Origin: Pseudomonas marginalis | GTDB lineage: Bacteria; Pseudomonadota; Gammaproteobacteria; Pseudomonadales; Pseudomonadaceae | Direction: 5' to 3' | Assembly: GCF_001645105.1 (NCBI RefSeq) | Contig: NZ_LKEG01000036.1 | Location: 1-49,155 of the forward strand | DNA length: 49,155 nucleotides | Part shown: in pieces, positions 16,590 through 26,195 of the stretch | Layout: each line of letters begins with the position of its first letter | How positions within the stretch are numbered: position 1 is the stretch's first letter | The notes under the pieces: generated by a model | The model's input: only the letters and a program-made list of their open reading frames with translations | Databases searched by the model: none | What the model was told of the DNA's origin: nothing | Program-made: the position numbers and the translations under genes

Positions 16590-17827
16590 GGCTGTTCGCC
16601 CTCCTGTTGCACTTCCTGGAGCAGCACGGCGAAGTCCTTCAAGGTTTGTTCATCCACTTCACTGCCGTAGCTGTCCTGCCAGGCGCGGCTGAACAATTCC
16701 TGGGGCGTGAGCTGGTCGAGCTCGATCAGGCGCTCCTCACAGGTGTCGTCGCTGCCGCGCTTGCCGGCGTACTCGGCGGCGATGCGCACCAGGCGCACGG
16801 CCTTGCCTTGCAGCGCAGTCTCAATCTGCTGGCGCAGGTCGGGCTGCGGCTCGTCGAGGCGCACACGGACTTCGAGCCAGGGGTGGCGCTGGGTCTCGGC
16901 GAGCAGGTCGACGTCCGGCAACTCGGCCAACGCCTTGAGGATGTCGGCCAGGGGCGCGGCTTCCAGGCGTTGCAGGTCGACCGAACGGGGGATCAGCAGC
17001 GGTTCGACACTCACCAGGCATTGGCCCTGGAACGTCACGTCAAGGATCTGATGCTTGTAGCCGATTTCGGAAAACGACAGCGGAATCGGCGAACCGCTGT
17101 AGCGAATGCGTTCTTCGCCATTGACCTTTTGCGGCTTGTGCAAGTGGCCGAGGGCAACGTACGCGACGCTTCTATCGAACAGACTGGCCGGCAGCGCCTC
17201 GGCATTGCCGATGATCAGGCTGCGTTCGGAGTCTTCCGACACCGAACCACCGGCCATGTGCGCATGGCTGATGGCAATCAGCGCCTGGCCTTTTTTGCGT
17301 TTGGCGTTGGCGGCGGCGATCAGCCATTCATGGACCTGGCCGATACCGCGCAGGTAATCGTCACCCAGGTGCGCGCCGGTGACTTCCGCCGGCCGCAGGA
17401 ACGGCAGCGCCAGGCACCACGCGGCGACCTTGCCTTTGGCATCCGGCAGCGGGATCAGCAGGCGCTCGGCGTCGAGTTCGCCATCATCCAGCCACAACAC
17501 CCGGCCGAGAGCGTGGGTGCGCAGACGGCGCATCAGCGGCGCGGGCAGTTCGATACGCGAGCCGGAGTCGTGGTTGCCGGCGATCATCACGATGGTCAGC
17601 TTCGGGTTTTGTTCATGGGCGCTGATGATGAAGTCATACAGCCGCTCCTGCGCCTTGAGCGGTGGGTTGACCGTGTCGAAAATATCGCCGGCGATGAGCA
17701 GTACATCCGGGCTATGGGCGTTGAGTTGGCCCAGCAGCCACTCGAGGAAACAGGCGTGTTCGAAGTCGCGTTCCTGGCCATGGAGGTTTTGGCCCAGGTG
17801 CCAGTCGGAGGTGTGAAACAGACGCAA
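16586..17827 (-). CDS. sbcD: SbcD, nuclease subunit of SbcCD
   Basis: A 413-residue Mre11-type metallophosphoesterase that supplies the Mn-dependent nuclease of the SbcCD complex. All phosphoesterase motifs are present: HTSDWHLG (residues 5-12), AGDIFDT, AGNHDSGSR, ISHAHM and LGHLHKPQ. The C-terminal cap region mediates contact with SbcC. It is the first gene of the sbcD-sbcC-GST operon and overlaps sbcC by 4 bp. Its substrate class, DNA palindromes, is plentiful in this very window as REPINs. Confidence 0.97.
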   Translation of the reverse strand: MRLFHTSDWHLGQNLHGQERDFEHACFLEWLLGQLNAHSPDVLLIAGDIFDTVNPPLKAQERLYDFIISAHEQNPKLTIVMIAGNHDSGSRIELPAPLMRRLRTHALGRVLWLDDGELDAERLLIPLPDAKGKVAAWCLALPFLRPAEVTGAHLGDDYLRGIGQVHEWLIAAANAKRKKGQALIAISHAHMAGGSVSEDSERSLIIGNAEALPASLFDRSVAYVALGHLHKPQKVNGEERIRYSGSPIPLSFSEIGYKHQILDVTFQGQCLVSVEPLLIPRSVDLQRLEAAPLADILKALAELPDVDLLAETQRHPWLEVRVRLDEPQPDLRQQIETALQGKAVRLVRIAAEYAGKRGSDDTCEERLIELDQLTPQELFSRAWQDSYGSEVDEQTLKDFAVLLQEVQQEGEQP

Positions 17828-17966
17828 GGCGAACTCCGTAGAAAAGATGAAAAGGAGGGGAGTTTACCTGTAATGCGACCATGCTGCCCCCAGGCGACAC
17901 AGATTCAATGTGGGAGGGGGGCTTTTAACCATCCAAGACACAACGTAGAGATTGATTGCGCAGCGC

Positions 17967-18175
17967 TGTTGTGGTTAGCGGGTCTGTTGTGGTGAGCTGG
18001 CTTGTTGTGGTGAGCGGGCTTGCCCCGCGCTGGGGTGCGAAGCAGCCCCCATCCAGACGACTCAATCATTCAGCCAGACCTCATTGGCAGGTTTTGGGGC
18101 CGCTTCGCAGCCCAGCGCGGGGCAAGCCCGCTCACCACAGTAAGCCTGTTCACCACAATAGACCCGCTCACCACA
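17967..18175. repeat. Nested REPIN with three-fold repeated arms
   Basis: The core (18005-18139) is a REPIN whose arms read GTGAGCGGGCTTGCCCCGCG and its complement. Outside it the outer part of the arm is repeated: left units begin at 17967, 17985 and 18003 (18-bp period, TGTTGTGGTKAGCKGG-like), and right units end at 18139, 18157 and 18175 with the same period in inverted orientation. The result is an imperfect palindrome of about 209 bp between sbcD (divergent upstream edge) and the end of batD. A broken GTGGGAGGGGG half-REP lies just left, near 17909-17922. No ORF was found in the 368-bp gap 17828-18195. Confidence 0.85.
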
Positions 18176-18195
18176 CAAGACGGTTTTAGAGTGGG

Positions 18196-19836
18196 CTATT
18201 TGGGGTACAGCGGCGGCAAACTGGTGGTATCGGTCGCCGGGTCCAGTTCACGCTCAGCCACCGGAATGGCCTTGACCGCGCGCCACAGGTCTTCGCCCAG
18301 CCAGAAATGCCCGCTCTCGCTGTACAGCGCGCCATTCAACCCATCAAGCGCATCCGACAGCGGCACGAACCGCGCCGCCATATCCGCCAGGGTTTCCGGC
18401 TGTTGCCGCGCCCAGGCATCGAGGGCCTGGCGGGTGGCCTGGGGGTCGTTGGCTTGGGTGGCGCGCTTGAGGTCGTCGAGCAGGGTGCGCGGGCTCGGGC
18501 CGGTTTGCGCGGCGCGTTGCACGGCCGGTTGACGACGTGCGCGCCACCACAGGCCAAAACCCAGCAGGGTCGTGCAGGCGAGGATCAATGTGCTCAGTTG
18601 CCACAGCCACAGGCGTTCATCGTCCGGCGCGGTGATCACGGTCGGCGTGGCGGGGGTATCCACGGCCAGGCTCGGGTTGATGGCGACCTGCAACGTGCGG
18701 GCCGGCAAGCTGGTGCGCTCAAGATGGTCTTCATGGGTGTTCCACCACACCAGGTCCACGGCAGGCAATTCCAGTGCGCCGGCGCGGGTCGGCACCAGCG
18801 CTTCGCGGTCTTCGCGGCTGCCGATCAGGCCACGGTCGCTGGTCTGGTTGCCGAGCACCGGTTGGTCCGGGTAGCGGCGCAGGCCGTTGATGTCGGTGCT
18901 GGGCAGGGCGGGCAATTGCGCGCTGGACAGGCCTTCGGCCTTGACCGTGAGGCTACGGGTCAGGGAGTCGCCGACCTGCACATGCTCAGGCTCCGGGTTC
19001 CAGTTTTCGCTCAGGGTCAGGCTGCGTGCCGGCAACCAAGGCGTATCGGCGGGATACAGCGCGGGCTTGGGCTTGACCGTCAGCGGCGACGGCGCCGAGC
19101 TGACATGGATGAGCTTGCCGGGCTTGGTGCCTTGCAGGGTGTTTTCCTGCGGCGGGCGCGATTCCACCAGGGTTGCACTGAACGTCTGCGCGGGGACCTC
19201 CAGGGTGCCGCTGTGCTGCGGGTAGATCGCGTAGCGGGTTTCGATCACGCCATGGCGGATGCTGTTGATGACCTTCTCGTAGGTGCGCGACTCGCCCAAC
19301 TGCTCCACGCGTGCATCGGCAATCTGCAACGGCGTGAGGCTGCTGTCGTCATACAGCGACACCGAGTGGTACACGCGCACGGTCAACAGCGCCTGGGCCT
19401 GGACGTAGACGCTGGACTGGTCGAGGTTGGCCTCGACGAACACCGGCGCCAGTTCGGCGGCGGTGTTCTGGCTGGCGGTTTCCACCACTTGCAGGCTGAT
19501 CGGCTGGGTCTTGTACTCGCCCACTTGCAGGGGCGGGATGACCACCGTGCCGTTTTCCTTGGGCAGCAGGGTGATGATCCAGCGCGTGGTGGCGTGGTTA
19601 TCGCCGTCCAACGTGGTGAGTTGGTTGATCTGGCGGGTGCCGCTGACTTCGAACTGCGCATCCAGCGGCGACAGGTCGGGCTTGCCGAACTGCGTGACAT
19701 CGCTGGACTCCACCGTCAATTCCACGGTTTCTCCGGAATTGACGCGGCTGCGGTCGACGCTGGCCACCAGGTTCGCCGCCTGGGCATGGCCTGTCGACAG
19801 GGCGAGCAGGAACAGTAGGGTGGTGCGGCGGCTCAT
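18196..19836 (-). CDS. batD: BatD family envelope protein
   Basis: A 546-residue BatD ('oxygen tolerance') protein. A signal peptide covers residues 1-20 (cleavage after AQA), and the periplasmic part consists of immunoglobulin-like beta domains, starting with the family segment VDRSRVNSGETVELTVES. One membrane helix lies at about 410-432 (STLILACTTLLGFGLWW), followed by a cytoplasmic tail. It is the last gene of the six-gene moxR-bat operon and overlaps batB by 4 bp (ATGA). Bat proteins form membrane complexes linked to stress tolerance or secreted-protein maturation, but the precise role is unsettled. Confidence 0.9.
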   Translation of the reverse strand: MSRRTTLLFLLALSTGHAQAANLVASVDRSRVNSGETVELTVESSDVTQFGKPDLSPLDAQFEVSGTRQINQLTTLDGDNHATTRWIITLLPKENGTVVIPPLQVGEYKTQPISLQVVETASQNTAAELAPVFVEANLDQSSVYVQAQALLTVRVYHSVSLYDDSSLTPLQIADARVEQLGESRTYEKVINSIRHGVIETRYAIYPQHSGTLEVPAQTFSATLVESRPPQENTLQGTKPGKLIHVSSAPSPLTVKPKPALYPADTPWLPARSLTLSENWNPEPEHVQVGDSLTRSLTVKAEGLSSAQLPALPSTDINGLRRYPDQPVLGNQTSDRGLIGSREDREALVPTRAGALELPAVDLVWWNTHEDHLERTSLPARTLQVAINPSLAVDTPATPTVITAPDDERLWLWQLSTLILACTTLLGFGLWWRARRQPAVQRAAQTGPSPRTLLDDLKRATQANDPQATRQALDAWARQQPETLADMAARFVPLSDALDGLNGALYSESGHFWLGEDLWRAVKAIPVAERELDPATDTTSLPPLYPK

Positions 19837-21572
19837 CGCGTCTTGTCCTGATGTTGTTGCTGTTCGTACCAGAATTTGCGGCGCAGCAGTTCGCCGGGGT
19901 TATCCGGGATCTGCTGCAGCCATTGCTCCAGGGCCTGGCGATGTTCACCGTCAAGGCTGGCGTCAGTGGGGCGCAACGGCGGGGTGGTGGTGTGTTCGTC
20001 GCCCAGTTCGCTGCCCGGTACTTCATTGCCTGCGGTTTGCGGCGTATTGCCGGTCTGGGTGTCACCGCTGCCGGCTTCACCCTGGCCCTGGGACGACTGC
20101 TCGCCGCCCGTGGTGCTTTGCCCGCTGGCGCCCGGCTGCGCAGTTTGGCCGGGTTGGGTGGTTTCGTCATCCTCGTTTTCGGCAGGTTTGCTTGGCTCCG
20201 GCTGTGCCTGTTCCTGCATCAGGGTTTCCACCAACGCTTTGTTTTTCAACGCGGGTTGCAGGTCGGGCTGGGCTTCCAGGGCCTGCTCGTAGGCGTCGAT
20301 CGCCGCTTCCAGTTCACCGGACTTGGCCAGGGCATTACCCCGATTGTAGTGGGAGTAGGCGTCATTGCCCTCGGCGAAACGCTTGATGGCTTCGGCATAG
20401 TTGCCGGCTTCGTACAGCGCTACGCCTTGCCACTGCGGGTCTTCGAAATGCTCGGCGGCTTCGGCGGGGCGTTTTTTCTTCAGCAGGTACTGGCCTTGCT
20501 GGTCGGGACGCAGCCACAAATCCTGCAGGCCGAAGGCATAACTGGGCTGCGGCGCGCTCAACAGCAGCAGCGGCAGGCAGAACAACCAGCCACGCCGCCC
20601 GGCGCAGGCGGCGAGCAGCAACAATGGCAGGAGCAGCCAGTAACCCTGGTCGGCCCAGGTGTCCAGGTGCAGCAGTTGACCGTCGTTGCGCAAGGCTTGC
20701 GGCGGGTCCAGCACGCCGAGTTGGCGCAGGTCCTTGTCGTCCAGGCGCGCAGCACGGTAGCGGCCGCTCATTTCGCTGGCGAACGCCTTCAAGGTGGGGC
20801 TGTCGAGGCGTGGCACCAGGATTGCGCCTTGCTCGTCCTTGAGAAACTCACCGTTTTCCTGGGTCACCGGCGTGCCTTCACGGCTGCCGATGCCGAGGAT
20901 CGACAGGGCCGGCGCCTGGCCGCTTTGCAGCAGCAGGCGGATGCCCTGGCGTTCCTGTTTGGACAGTGAGGAGCCAATCAGCAGCAGGCGACCCTGGCCG
21001 AGGCCACCTTGCTTGAGCAGGCCCAGGGCTTTCTCGACGGCCAGGTCGGCACGGTGGCCGGGCTCGGGCATGATCGACGGGCGCAAGGCCTCCAGCAAGT
21101 TGCGGCTGGTGCCGAGGTCATCCGATAACGGCACCAGGGTGTGGGCGCTGCCGGCGTACACGACGATGGCGGTTTGCGCATCGGTGCGCGCCTGCAACAG
21201 GTCGTACAGCTTGCGCCGCGCCTGCTCCAAGCGGTTCGGCGGGCTGTCGGTGGCGAGCATTTCCGGGGTCAGTTCCAGCAGCACCACCAACGGGTCGGAC
21301 GGCTTCTGGCTGGACTGCTCGACTCTTTGCCAACTGGGGCCGAGCAACGCCATCACCGCCAATAGCCAGGCAATGCCGAGCACCACCCAGGGCGATTTGC
21401 TCTCACGCCCGTTGCCACCACTGAGCAACACGGCGTGGAAGGCCGGGGGCAGGATCACCTGCCAGCGCCCGGCGCGCTTTTGCCGGTGCCACAGTTGCCA
21501 CAGCAACCCGCCGAGCAACGGCAGGAGCAACAGCCACCAGGGGCGGAACCAGTGCGGCCAGAGGTCGATCAT
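19833..21572 (-). CDS. batB: BatB/BatC-type VWA-TPR membrane protein
   Basis: A 579-residue protein joining functions that are split in other bacteria. Two helices at the N-terminus (about 12-28 and 62-80) are followed by a von Willebrand A domain, a further helix pair near 305-345, tetratricopeptide repeats at about 385-460 (YEAGNYAEAIKRFAEG, HYNRGNALAKSGELEAAIDA), and a long Gln/Glu/Gly/Thr-rich tail. The metal site (MIDAS) of the VWA domain is degenerate: the expected DxSxS reads ELTPE (Glu100, Thr102, Glu104). The neighbour BatA has an intact site. It overlaps batA and batD by 4 bp at each end. Likely a scaffold in the periplasm-facing Bat complex. Confidence 0.9.
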   Translation of the reverse strand: MIDLWPHWFRPWWLLLLPLLGGLLWQLWHRQKRAGRWQVILPPAFHAVLLSGGNGRESKSPWVVLGIAWLLAVMALLGPSWQRVEQSSQKPSDPLVVLLELTPEMLATDSPPNRLEQARRKLYDLLQARTDAQTAIVVYAGSAHTLVPLSDDLGTSRNLLEALRPSIMPEPGHRADLAVEKALGLLKQGGLGQGRLLLIGSSLSKQERQGIRLLLQSGQAPALSILGIGSREGTPVTQENGEFLKDEQGAILVPRLDSPTLKAFASEMSGRYRAARLDDKDLRQLGVLDPPQALRNDGQLLHLDTWADQGYWLLLPLLLLAACAGRRGWLFCLPLLLLSAPQPSYAFGLQDLWLRPDQQGQYLLKKKRPAEAAEHFEDPQWQGVALYEAGNYAEAIKRFAEGNDAYSHYNRGNALAKSGELEAAIDAYEQALEAQPDLQPALKNKALVETLMQEQAQPEPSKPAENEDDETTQPGQTAQPGASGQSTTGGEQSSQGQGEAGSGDTQTGNTPQTAGNEVPGSELGDEHTTTPPLRPTDASLDGEHRQALEQWLQQIPDNPGELLRRKFWYEQQQHQDKTR

Positions 21573-22657
21573 CGACGCCTCCGCAAGCGCAGGCGTTTAA
21601 GGCGTTGGCGCCATTCCGGGTGTTGTTGCAGGAAAATCCCCTTGCTCGACCATTTGTTGAACAACCGTTGCAAGGCGTTGTTCGGCCAGCGTTCTTGAAT
21701 CACCAGCAGCATGCTCAGTACCAACGCCAGGGCCAGCGGCGCGCTGTACAGCGCCAGCGCCGGGCGCGCCTGGGTGGGCTGTTGTTCGACGGGTTCGAGG
21801 GTGTCGAGGGTTGCCTTGATGGCCTGCAATTCTTCGCCATCACGGGCACGGAAATACTGGCCACCGGTGGCCTCGGCGATGGCTTTGAGCGCCGGTTCGT
21901 CGAGGTCCAGGCTCGGGTTGACGCCGAGGATACCCAGGGAACCGGTCTGTTCCGGGTCGGCGCCGATGCCGATCGGGTAGATTTTTACGCCTTCTTCGGC
22001 GGCCAGGCGCGCGGCGGTCAGCGGGTCGATCTGCCCGGCATTGTTGGCGCCGTCGGTGACCAGGATCAGTACGCGGCTCTGCGCCGGACGCTGGCGCAGG
22101 CGTTTCAGGGCCAGGCCAATGGCATCGCCGATCGCGGTGTTTTTACCGGCAATGCCGATCCGCGCTTCATCCAGCCAGGTACGCACGGTGCGGCGGTCGA
22201 AGGTCAGCGGCGCTTGCAGGTAGGCTTGGCTGCCGAACAGAATCAGGCCGACGCGATCCCCTTCGCGCCCTTCAAGGAAATCGCCGAGCAGGTGTTTGAC
22301 CAGGCTCAGGCGACTTACGTCTTCGCCCTGCCAATTCATGTCGGGGAAATCCATGGAGCCGGACACGTCCACCGCCACCAGCAGGTCGCGGCCACTGGCG
22401 GCGATCGGCAACGGCTCGCCCAGCCATTCCGGGCGCGCGGCGGCGGTCAGCAGCAGCAACCACAACACCACGAACGGCGCTTGCTGGCGCCAGCCGGGCA
22501 GGTTGACACGGGCGCGGCGACGGGCCAGGCCTTCGAGGTCGCTGAGGTAGCTGACTTTCAAGGCGGGTTCGCCGCTGTCGGCTGTCGGCAGCACCAGGCG
22601 CATCAACCAGGGTAATGGCAACAGGACGAAGACCCACGGCCAGGCGAACTCAAACAT
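21569..22657 (-). CDS. batA: BatA-type VWA domain protein
   Basis: A 362-residue protein with N-terminal helices (about 5-22 and 60-73), a VWA domain and a C-terminal helix near 305-322. The MIDAS is complete: DVSGSM gives Asp97, Ser99 and Ser101; the Thr is in GKNTAIGDA and the second Asp in LVTDGANN. The VWA domain should bind divalent metal and a protein partner. It overlaps the DUF4381 gene by 8 bp and batB by 4 bp, so the whole set is tightly coupled. Confidence 0.93.
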   Translation of the reverse strand: MFEFAWPWVFVLLPLPWLMRLVLPTADSGEPALKVSYLSDLEGLARRRARVNLPGWRQQAPFVVLWLLLLTAAARPEWLGEPLPIAASGRDLLVAVDVSGSMDFPDMNWQGEDVSRLSLVKHLLGDFLEGREGDRVGLILFGSQAYLQAPLTFDRRTVRTWLDEARIGIAGKNTAIGDAIGLALKRLRQRPAQSRVLILVTDGANNAGQIDPLTAARLAAEEGVKIYPIGIGADPEQTGSLGILGVNPSLDLDEPALKAIAEATGGQYFRARDGEELQAIKATLDTLEPVEQQPTQARPALALYSAPLALALVLSMLLVIQERWPNNALQRLFNKWSSKGIFLQQHPEWRQRLKRLRLRRRR

Positions 22658-23144
22658 GTTTGCGGATCCAGGTGTCGACCGCTTGGGTCAGGCCGGCAAT
22701 GGCTTTGTCGTCGAGTTTGCATTCGGGTTTGTAGGCGCCTTCTACCAGCACCATCCAGCGCGTCAGGCCCGCGGCCGGGCAGCGGTTATCCAGGAACGCC
22801 AGCCATTTGCGACCATTTAACGTATGGCTTTGGCTGTAGGGGTAGTCATTGCGGCACAGGCGCTTGAGCAGCCCGTTGAGTTGCTGCAGCCAGGCCCCGG
22901 CAGGGGCGCCATCGTAGGGTTTGGGCATCAGCGCCAGTTCCGCCAGGGCGGCGATGCGCAGCGGGTCCAGCGGTTGTTCGGCGCGGGCGATGGGGCGCCG
23001 TGCGGGCAGGAAGCGGCGCAGTGACCACAGCCCCCAGCCGAGCAATGGAATCACCAGCAGCAACAGCCACCAACCCGGCGCAGGCGGCCAGAAACCGATG
23101 GCCGGCGGCGCGATCAGCGGTTGCAACTGGTCGAGGCTGCTCAT
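22650..23144 (-). CDS. DUF4381 domain-containing membrane protein
   Basis: A 164-residue protein with one membrane helix at about 23-46 (GWWLLLLVIPLLGWGLW) and a cytoplasmic helical domain that includes CRNDYPYSQSHTLNGRKWLA, typical of DUF4381 proteins found in MoxR/VWA operons. It overlaps DUF58 by 4 bp (ATGA) and batA by 8 bp. A linker role between the MoxR-DUF58 pair and the VWA proteins is inferred from synteny only. Confidence 0.88.
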   Translation of the reverse strand: MSSLDQLQPLIAPPAIGFWPPAPGWWLLLLVIPLLGWGLWSLRRFLPARRPIARAEQPLDPLRIAALAELALMPKPYDGAPAGAWLQQLNGLLKRLCRNDYPYSQSHTLNGRKWLAFLDNRCPAAGLTRWMVLVEGAYKPECKLDDKAIAGLTQAVDTWIRKHV

Positions 23145-24073
23145 TGCTTTTTAACCGGGCGTTGCGGGTTGAGGTATTCGCGCAGTTGCTCGACCATTTC
23201 GCTTTGGGTGCTTAACGGCATCAGCAGGATTCGCAGTTTCTGTGCAAGCAGTTCCCAGCGGGCGATGCGCGCTTCGGCCTGGGCTTTGTAGGCCTGCCGC
23301 AAATCGTAGTTCAGTGTGTCCAGTTCCAGCTGGGCGCCGCGTTCGGCAAAACGCAGCAGCCCGGCAGCGGGCAGGGCGTGGTCCAGCGGATCGGAGATCG
23401 GCAACAGCAGCAGGTCGCAATGCCGTGACAACAGGCTCAATTGCTGCTCGGCACCTTCGGTGAGTGCGCGTTCATCGCAGATCACGATCACCAGGCTGCC
23501 GGGGCGCAACACTTCGCGGCCACGGCGCAGGGCCATGCCCAACGCGTCGGCTTCGGGGCGGCTTTCGGTGTTCAGGCTCTGGTTCACCCGCACCAGGCGA
23601 TTGAGCAATTGCAGCAGGCTCTGCTTGCTGCGCCGGGGCTTGATTTCGTAGTGCTCGCTGTCGCCAAACACCAGGCCACCGACCCGGTCGTTGTGCCCCA
23701 GCGCCGCCCAACCAATCAGGCTGGCCGCTTGGGCCGCCAGCACCGACTTGAACATCTGCCCCGAGCCGAAAAACAGCCGGCAGCTTTGCTCGACCATGAT
23801 AAAAATCGGCCGCTCGCGCTCTTCATGGAACAACTTGGTGTGCGGCTCCTGGGTCCGCGCCGTCACGCGCCAGTCGATGGTACGCACATCGTCGCCGGCC
23901 TGGTACACGCGCACCTGGTCGAAGTCCACCCCGCGTCCGCGCAGCTTGGAGTGGTGCAGGCCGATCAGCGGGCTGCGTTGGCTCGGCGTGGAAAACAGCT
24001 GGACTTCGCGCACGCGGTGGCGCATCTCGATCAATTCGCTGAGCGTGACGCGGATCCCGTCGCTGGCATTCAT
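23141..24073 (-). CDS. DUF58 domain-containing protein
   Basis: A 310-residue soluble protein with the DUF58 core YQAGDDVRTIDWRVTART and a VWA-like fold following it (IFIMVEQSCRLFFG, where a MIDAS Asp would be). DUF58 proteins sit next to MoxR ATPases and are thought to be their partner or substrate. The ATG at 24073 is chosen; an in-frame TTG at 24082 would overlap the moxR stop codon as TTGA and is an alternative coupled start. No clear Shine-Dalgarno decides between them. Confidence 0.88.
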   Translation of the reverse strand: MNASDGIRVTLSELIEMRHRVREVQLFSTPSQRSPLIGLHHSKLRGRGVDFDQVRVYQAGDDVRTIDWRVTARTQEPHTKLFHEERERPIFIMVEQSCRLFFGSGQMFKSVLAAQAASLIGWAALGHNDRVGGLVFGDSEHYEIKPRRSKQSLLQLLNRLVRVNQSLNTESRPEADALGMALRRGREVLRPGSLVIVICDERALTEGAEQQLSLLSRHCDLLLLPISDPLDHALPAAGLLRFAERGAQLELDTLNYDLRQAYKAQAEARIARWELLAQKLRILLMPLSTQSEMVEQLREYLNPQRPVKKQ

Positions 24074-24078
24074 GGGGT

Positions 24079-25038
<960 letters not shown>

Positions 25039-25206
25039 CGATGACGGTTCCTGGAAAGATGAGCCCGGTGATCGAGAGCAAACGCCGGGCTAGGGAGGCT
25101 TACTTTAATGCATGGAGGGGTGTGGCGACTAACGGCGTGACGGGTATTTTTGGCAAAACTTGTAGGATTTTTGTGTGTCCGCTAGGAATGAGGGCTGGAC
25201 TGGGTG

Positions 25207-25341
25207 TGTAGTGAGCGGGCTTGCCCCGCGCTGGGTGGCGAAGCCACCCCAGTGGGACCGCCACGGTGTGTCAGGTGAATGTGAAGCGCCTGGATTTGGG
25301 GCGGCTTCGCCACCCAGCGCGGGGCAAGCCCGCTCACTACA
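25207..25341. repeat. REPIN, GTGAGCGGGCTTGCCCCGCG type
   Basis: A 135-bp palindrome with arms TGTAGTGAGCGGGCTTGCCC and its complement, each followed by a second complementary block (GCTGGGTGGCGAAGCC / GGCTTCGCCACCCAGC). It belongs to the same family and has the same length as the core at 18005-18139. It fills most of the 310-bp gap between moxR and the next gene; the rest shows nothing else. Confidence 0.92.
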
Positions 25342-25348
25342 AAGTGAT

Positions 25349-25702
25349 TTAAATCCGGGTTAGGGTGCCGGTGCCGTTGAGGATGTTTTGCAGGGTTTGC
25401 TCCACCTCGGTCAGGTCGGAGGCGGCCGTGGCGTGGGTGATCTGCAATTGGTCCTTGCCACCCAGGGCATCGGCATCCCCGGCAGCCAATTCGATCAGCA
25501 GGGTGGTATCACTCAGCGTGACCTTCAACCCATCCAGGGTCGACGGCTCGTAATCCCAGGTCAGCTCCACTTCGTCTTCATCCGGGTAGCGGGTCAGCAT
25601 GAACATCTCGCCGCCTTTACCGTGACAGCAGAGCATGGCCATGTTGTCTTCTTCTTCGTCGCACGGTGTAACCATGAGGGCGTCGGTTTTCAGCTGCAGC
25701 AT
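25349..25702 (-). CDS. Hypothetical acidic protein, 117 residues
   Basis: A soluble 117-residue protein with an acidic stretch (CDEEEDN), a Cys pair (LCCHGKGG) and alternating hydrophobic strands (MFMLTRYPDEDEVELTW, LDGLKVTLSDTTLLIELA) suggesting a small beta-rich fold. No signal peptide. The plan resembles small immunity-type proteins, but no toxin gene is adjacent and I do not assign a family. It is monocistronic, divergent from gdhB, and ends 7 bp from a REPIN. Confidence 0.75.
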   Translation of the reverse strand: MLQLKTDALMVTPCDEEEDNMAMLCCHGKGGEMFMLTRYPDEDEVELTWDYEPSTLDGLKVTLSDTTLLIELAAGDADALGGKDQLQITHATAASDLTEVEQTLQNILNGTGTLTRI

Positions 25703-26195
25703 GGGGAATCCTGTCTGGGGTAGGGCGTGATGCGGGCAATTGTGCCATTGCGGCGAATTTTGTGCTGCATCCTGTGTCAGACCTCGTGCATGACCTGACA
25801 GTCAATACCAGTCATTTTCGGTACTCGGGGCCAGGAAAACAGCTGGTTTTAGTGCCCTGAAATCCGGGTTGCCCAAGTCGCAACCCCAACCCTGCTTACC
25901 GATGACCGAATATGTCGCAGCACCGCAAGCAGCGGGCTTCCTACACTCGTTAAGCTGCGCAACGGATGTGCCCTGTGCCGGGAGTCTGACCTGCCCGTCG
26001 TACCGTCGCCTGGCAAGGTGTACCTCCAGTGGAAGTTGTATGTGACCTGACTGTCTTGTCCAGCTTCACCCACCTGTCACCCTGATTCGTTTATGGTGTT
26101 TATCATCGTTACCAGCGAACAGAGCTGACGGTCTCCCCGCAAGGGGATAACACGCGACGCTTCCATCAATAACAAGCCCAAGCGGAGTACCACAG
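25703..26195. other. 493-bp intergenic region upstream of gdhB
   Basis: Holds the divergent promoters of the small acidic gene and gdhB. No convincing ORF is seen. A short hairpin TCCCC-GCAA-GGGGA (26134-26147) with a GNRA tetraloop lies 48 bp before the gdhB start, probably in its 5' leader. I could not identify -35/-10 boxes with confidence. Confidence 0.5.

Noticed and set aside
14709..16670. Open frame of 653 codons antisense to sbcC, Leu/Gln-rich
   Set aside because: Mirror of the Gln-rich coiled-coil codons of SbcC; no signal or membrane logic.
17967..18175. 18-bp repeats considered as a CRISPR-like array
   Set aside because: Repeats are tandem without spacers and are inverted on the two flanks around a REPIN core; no cas genes.
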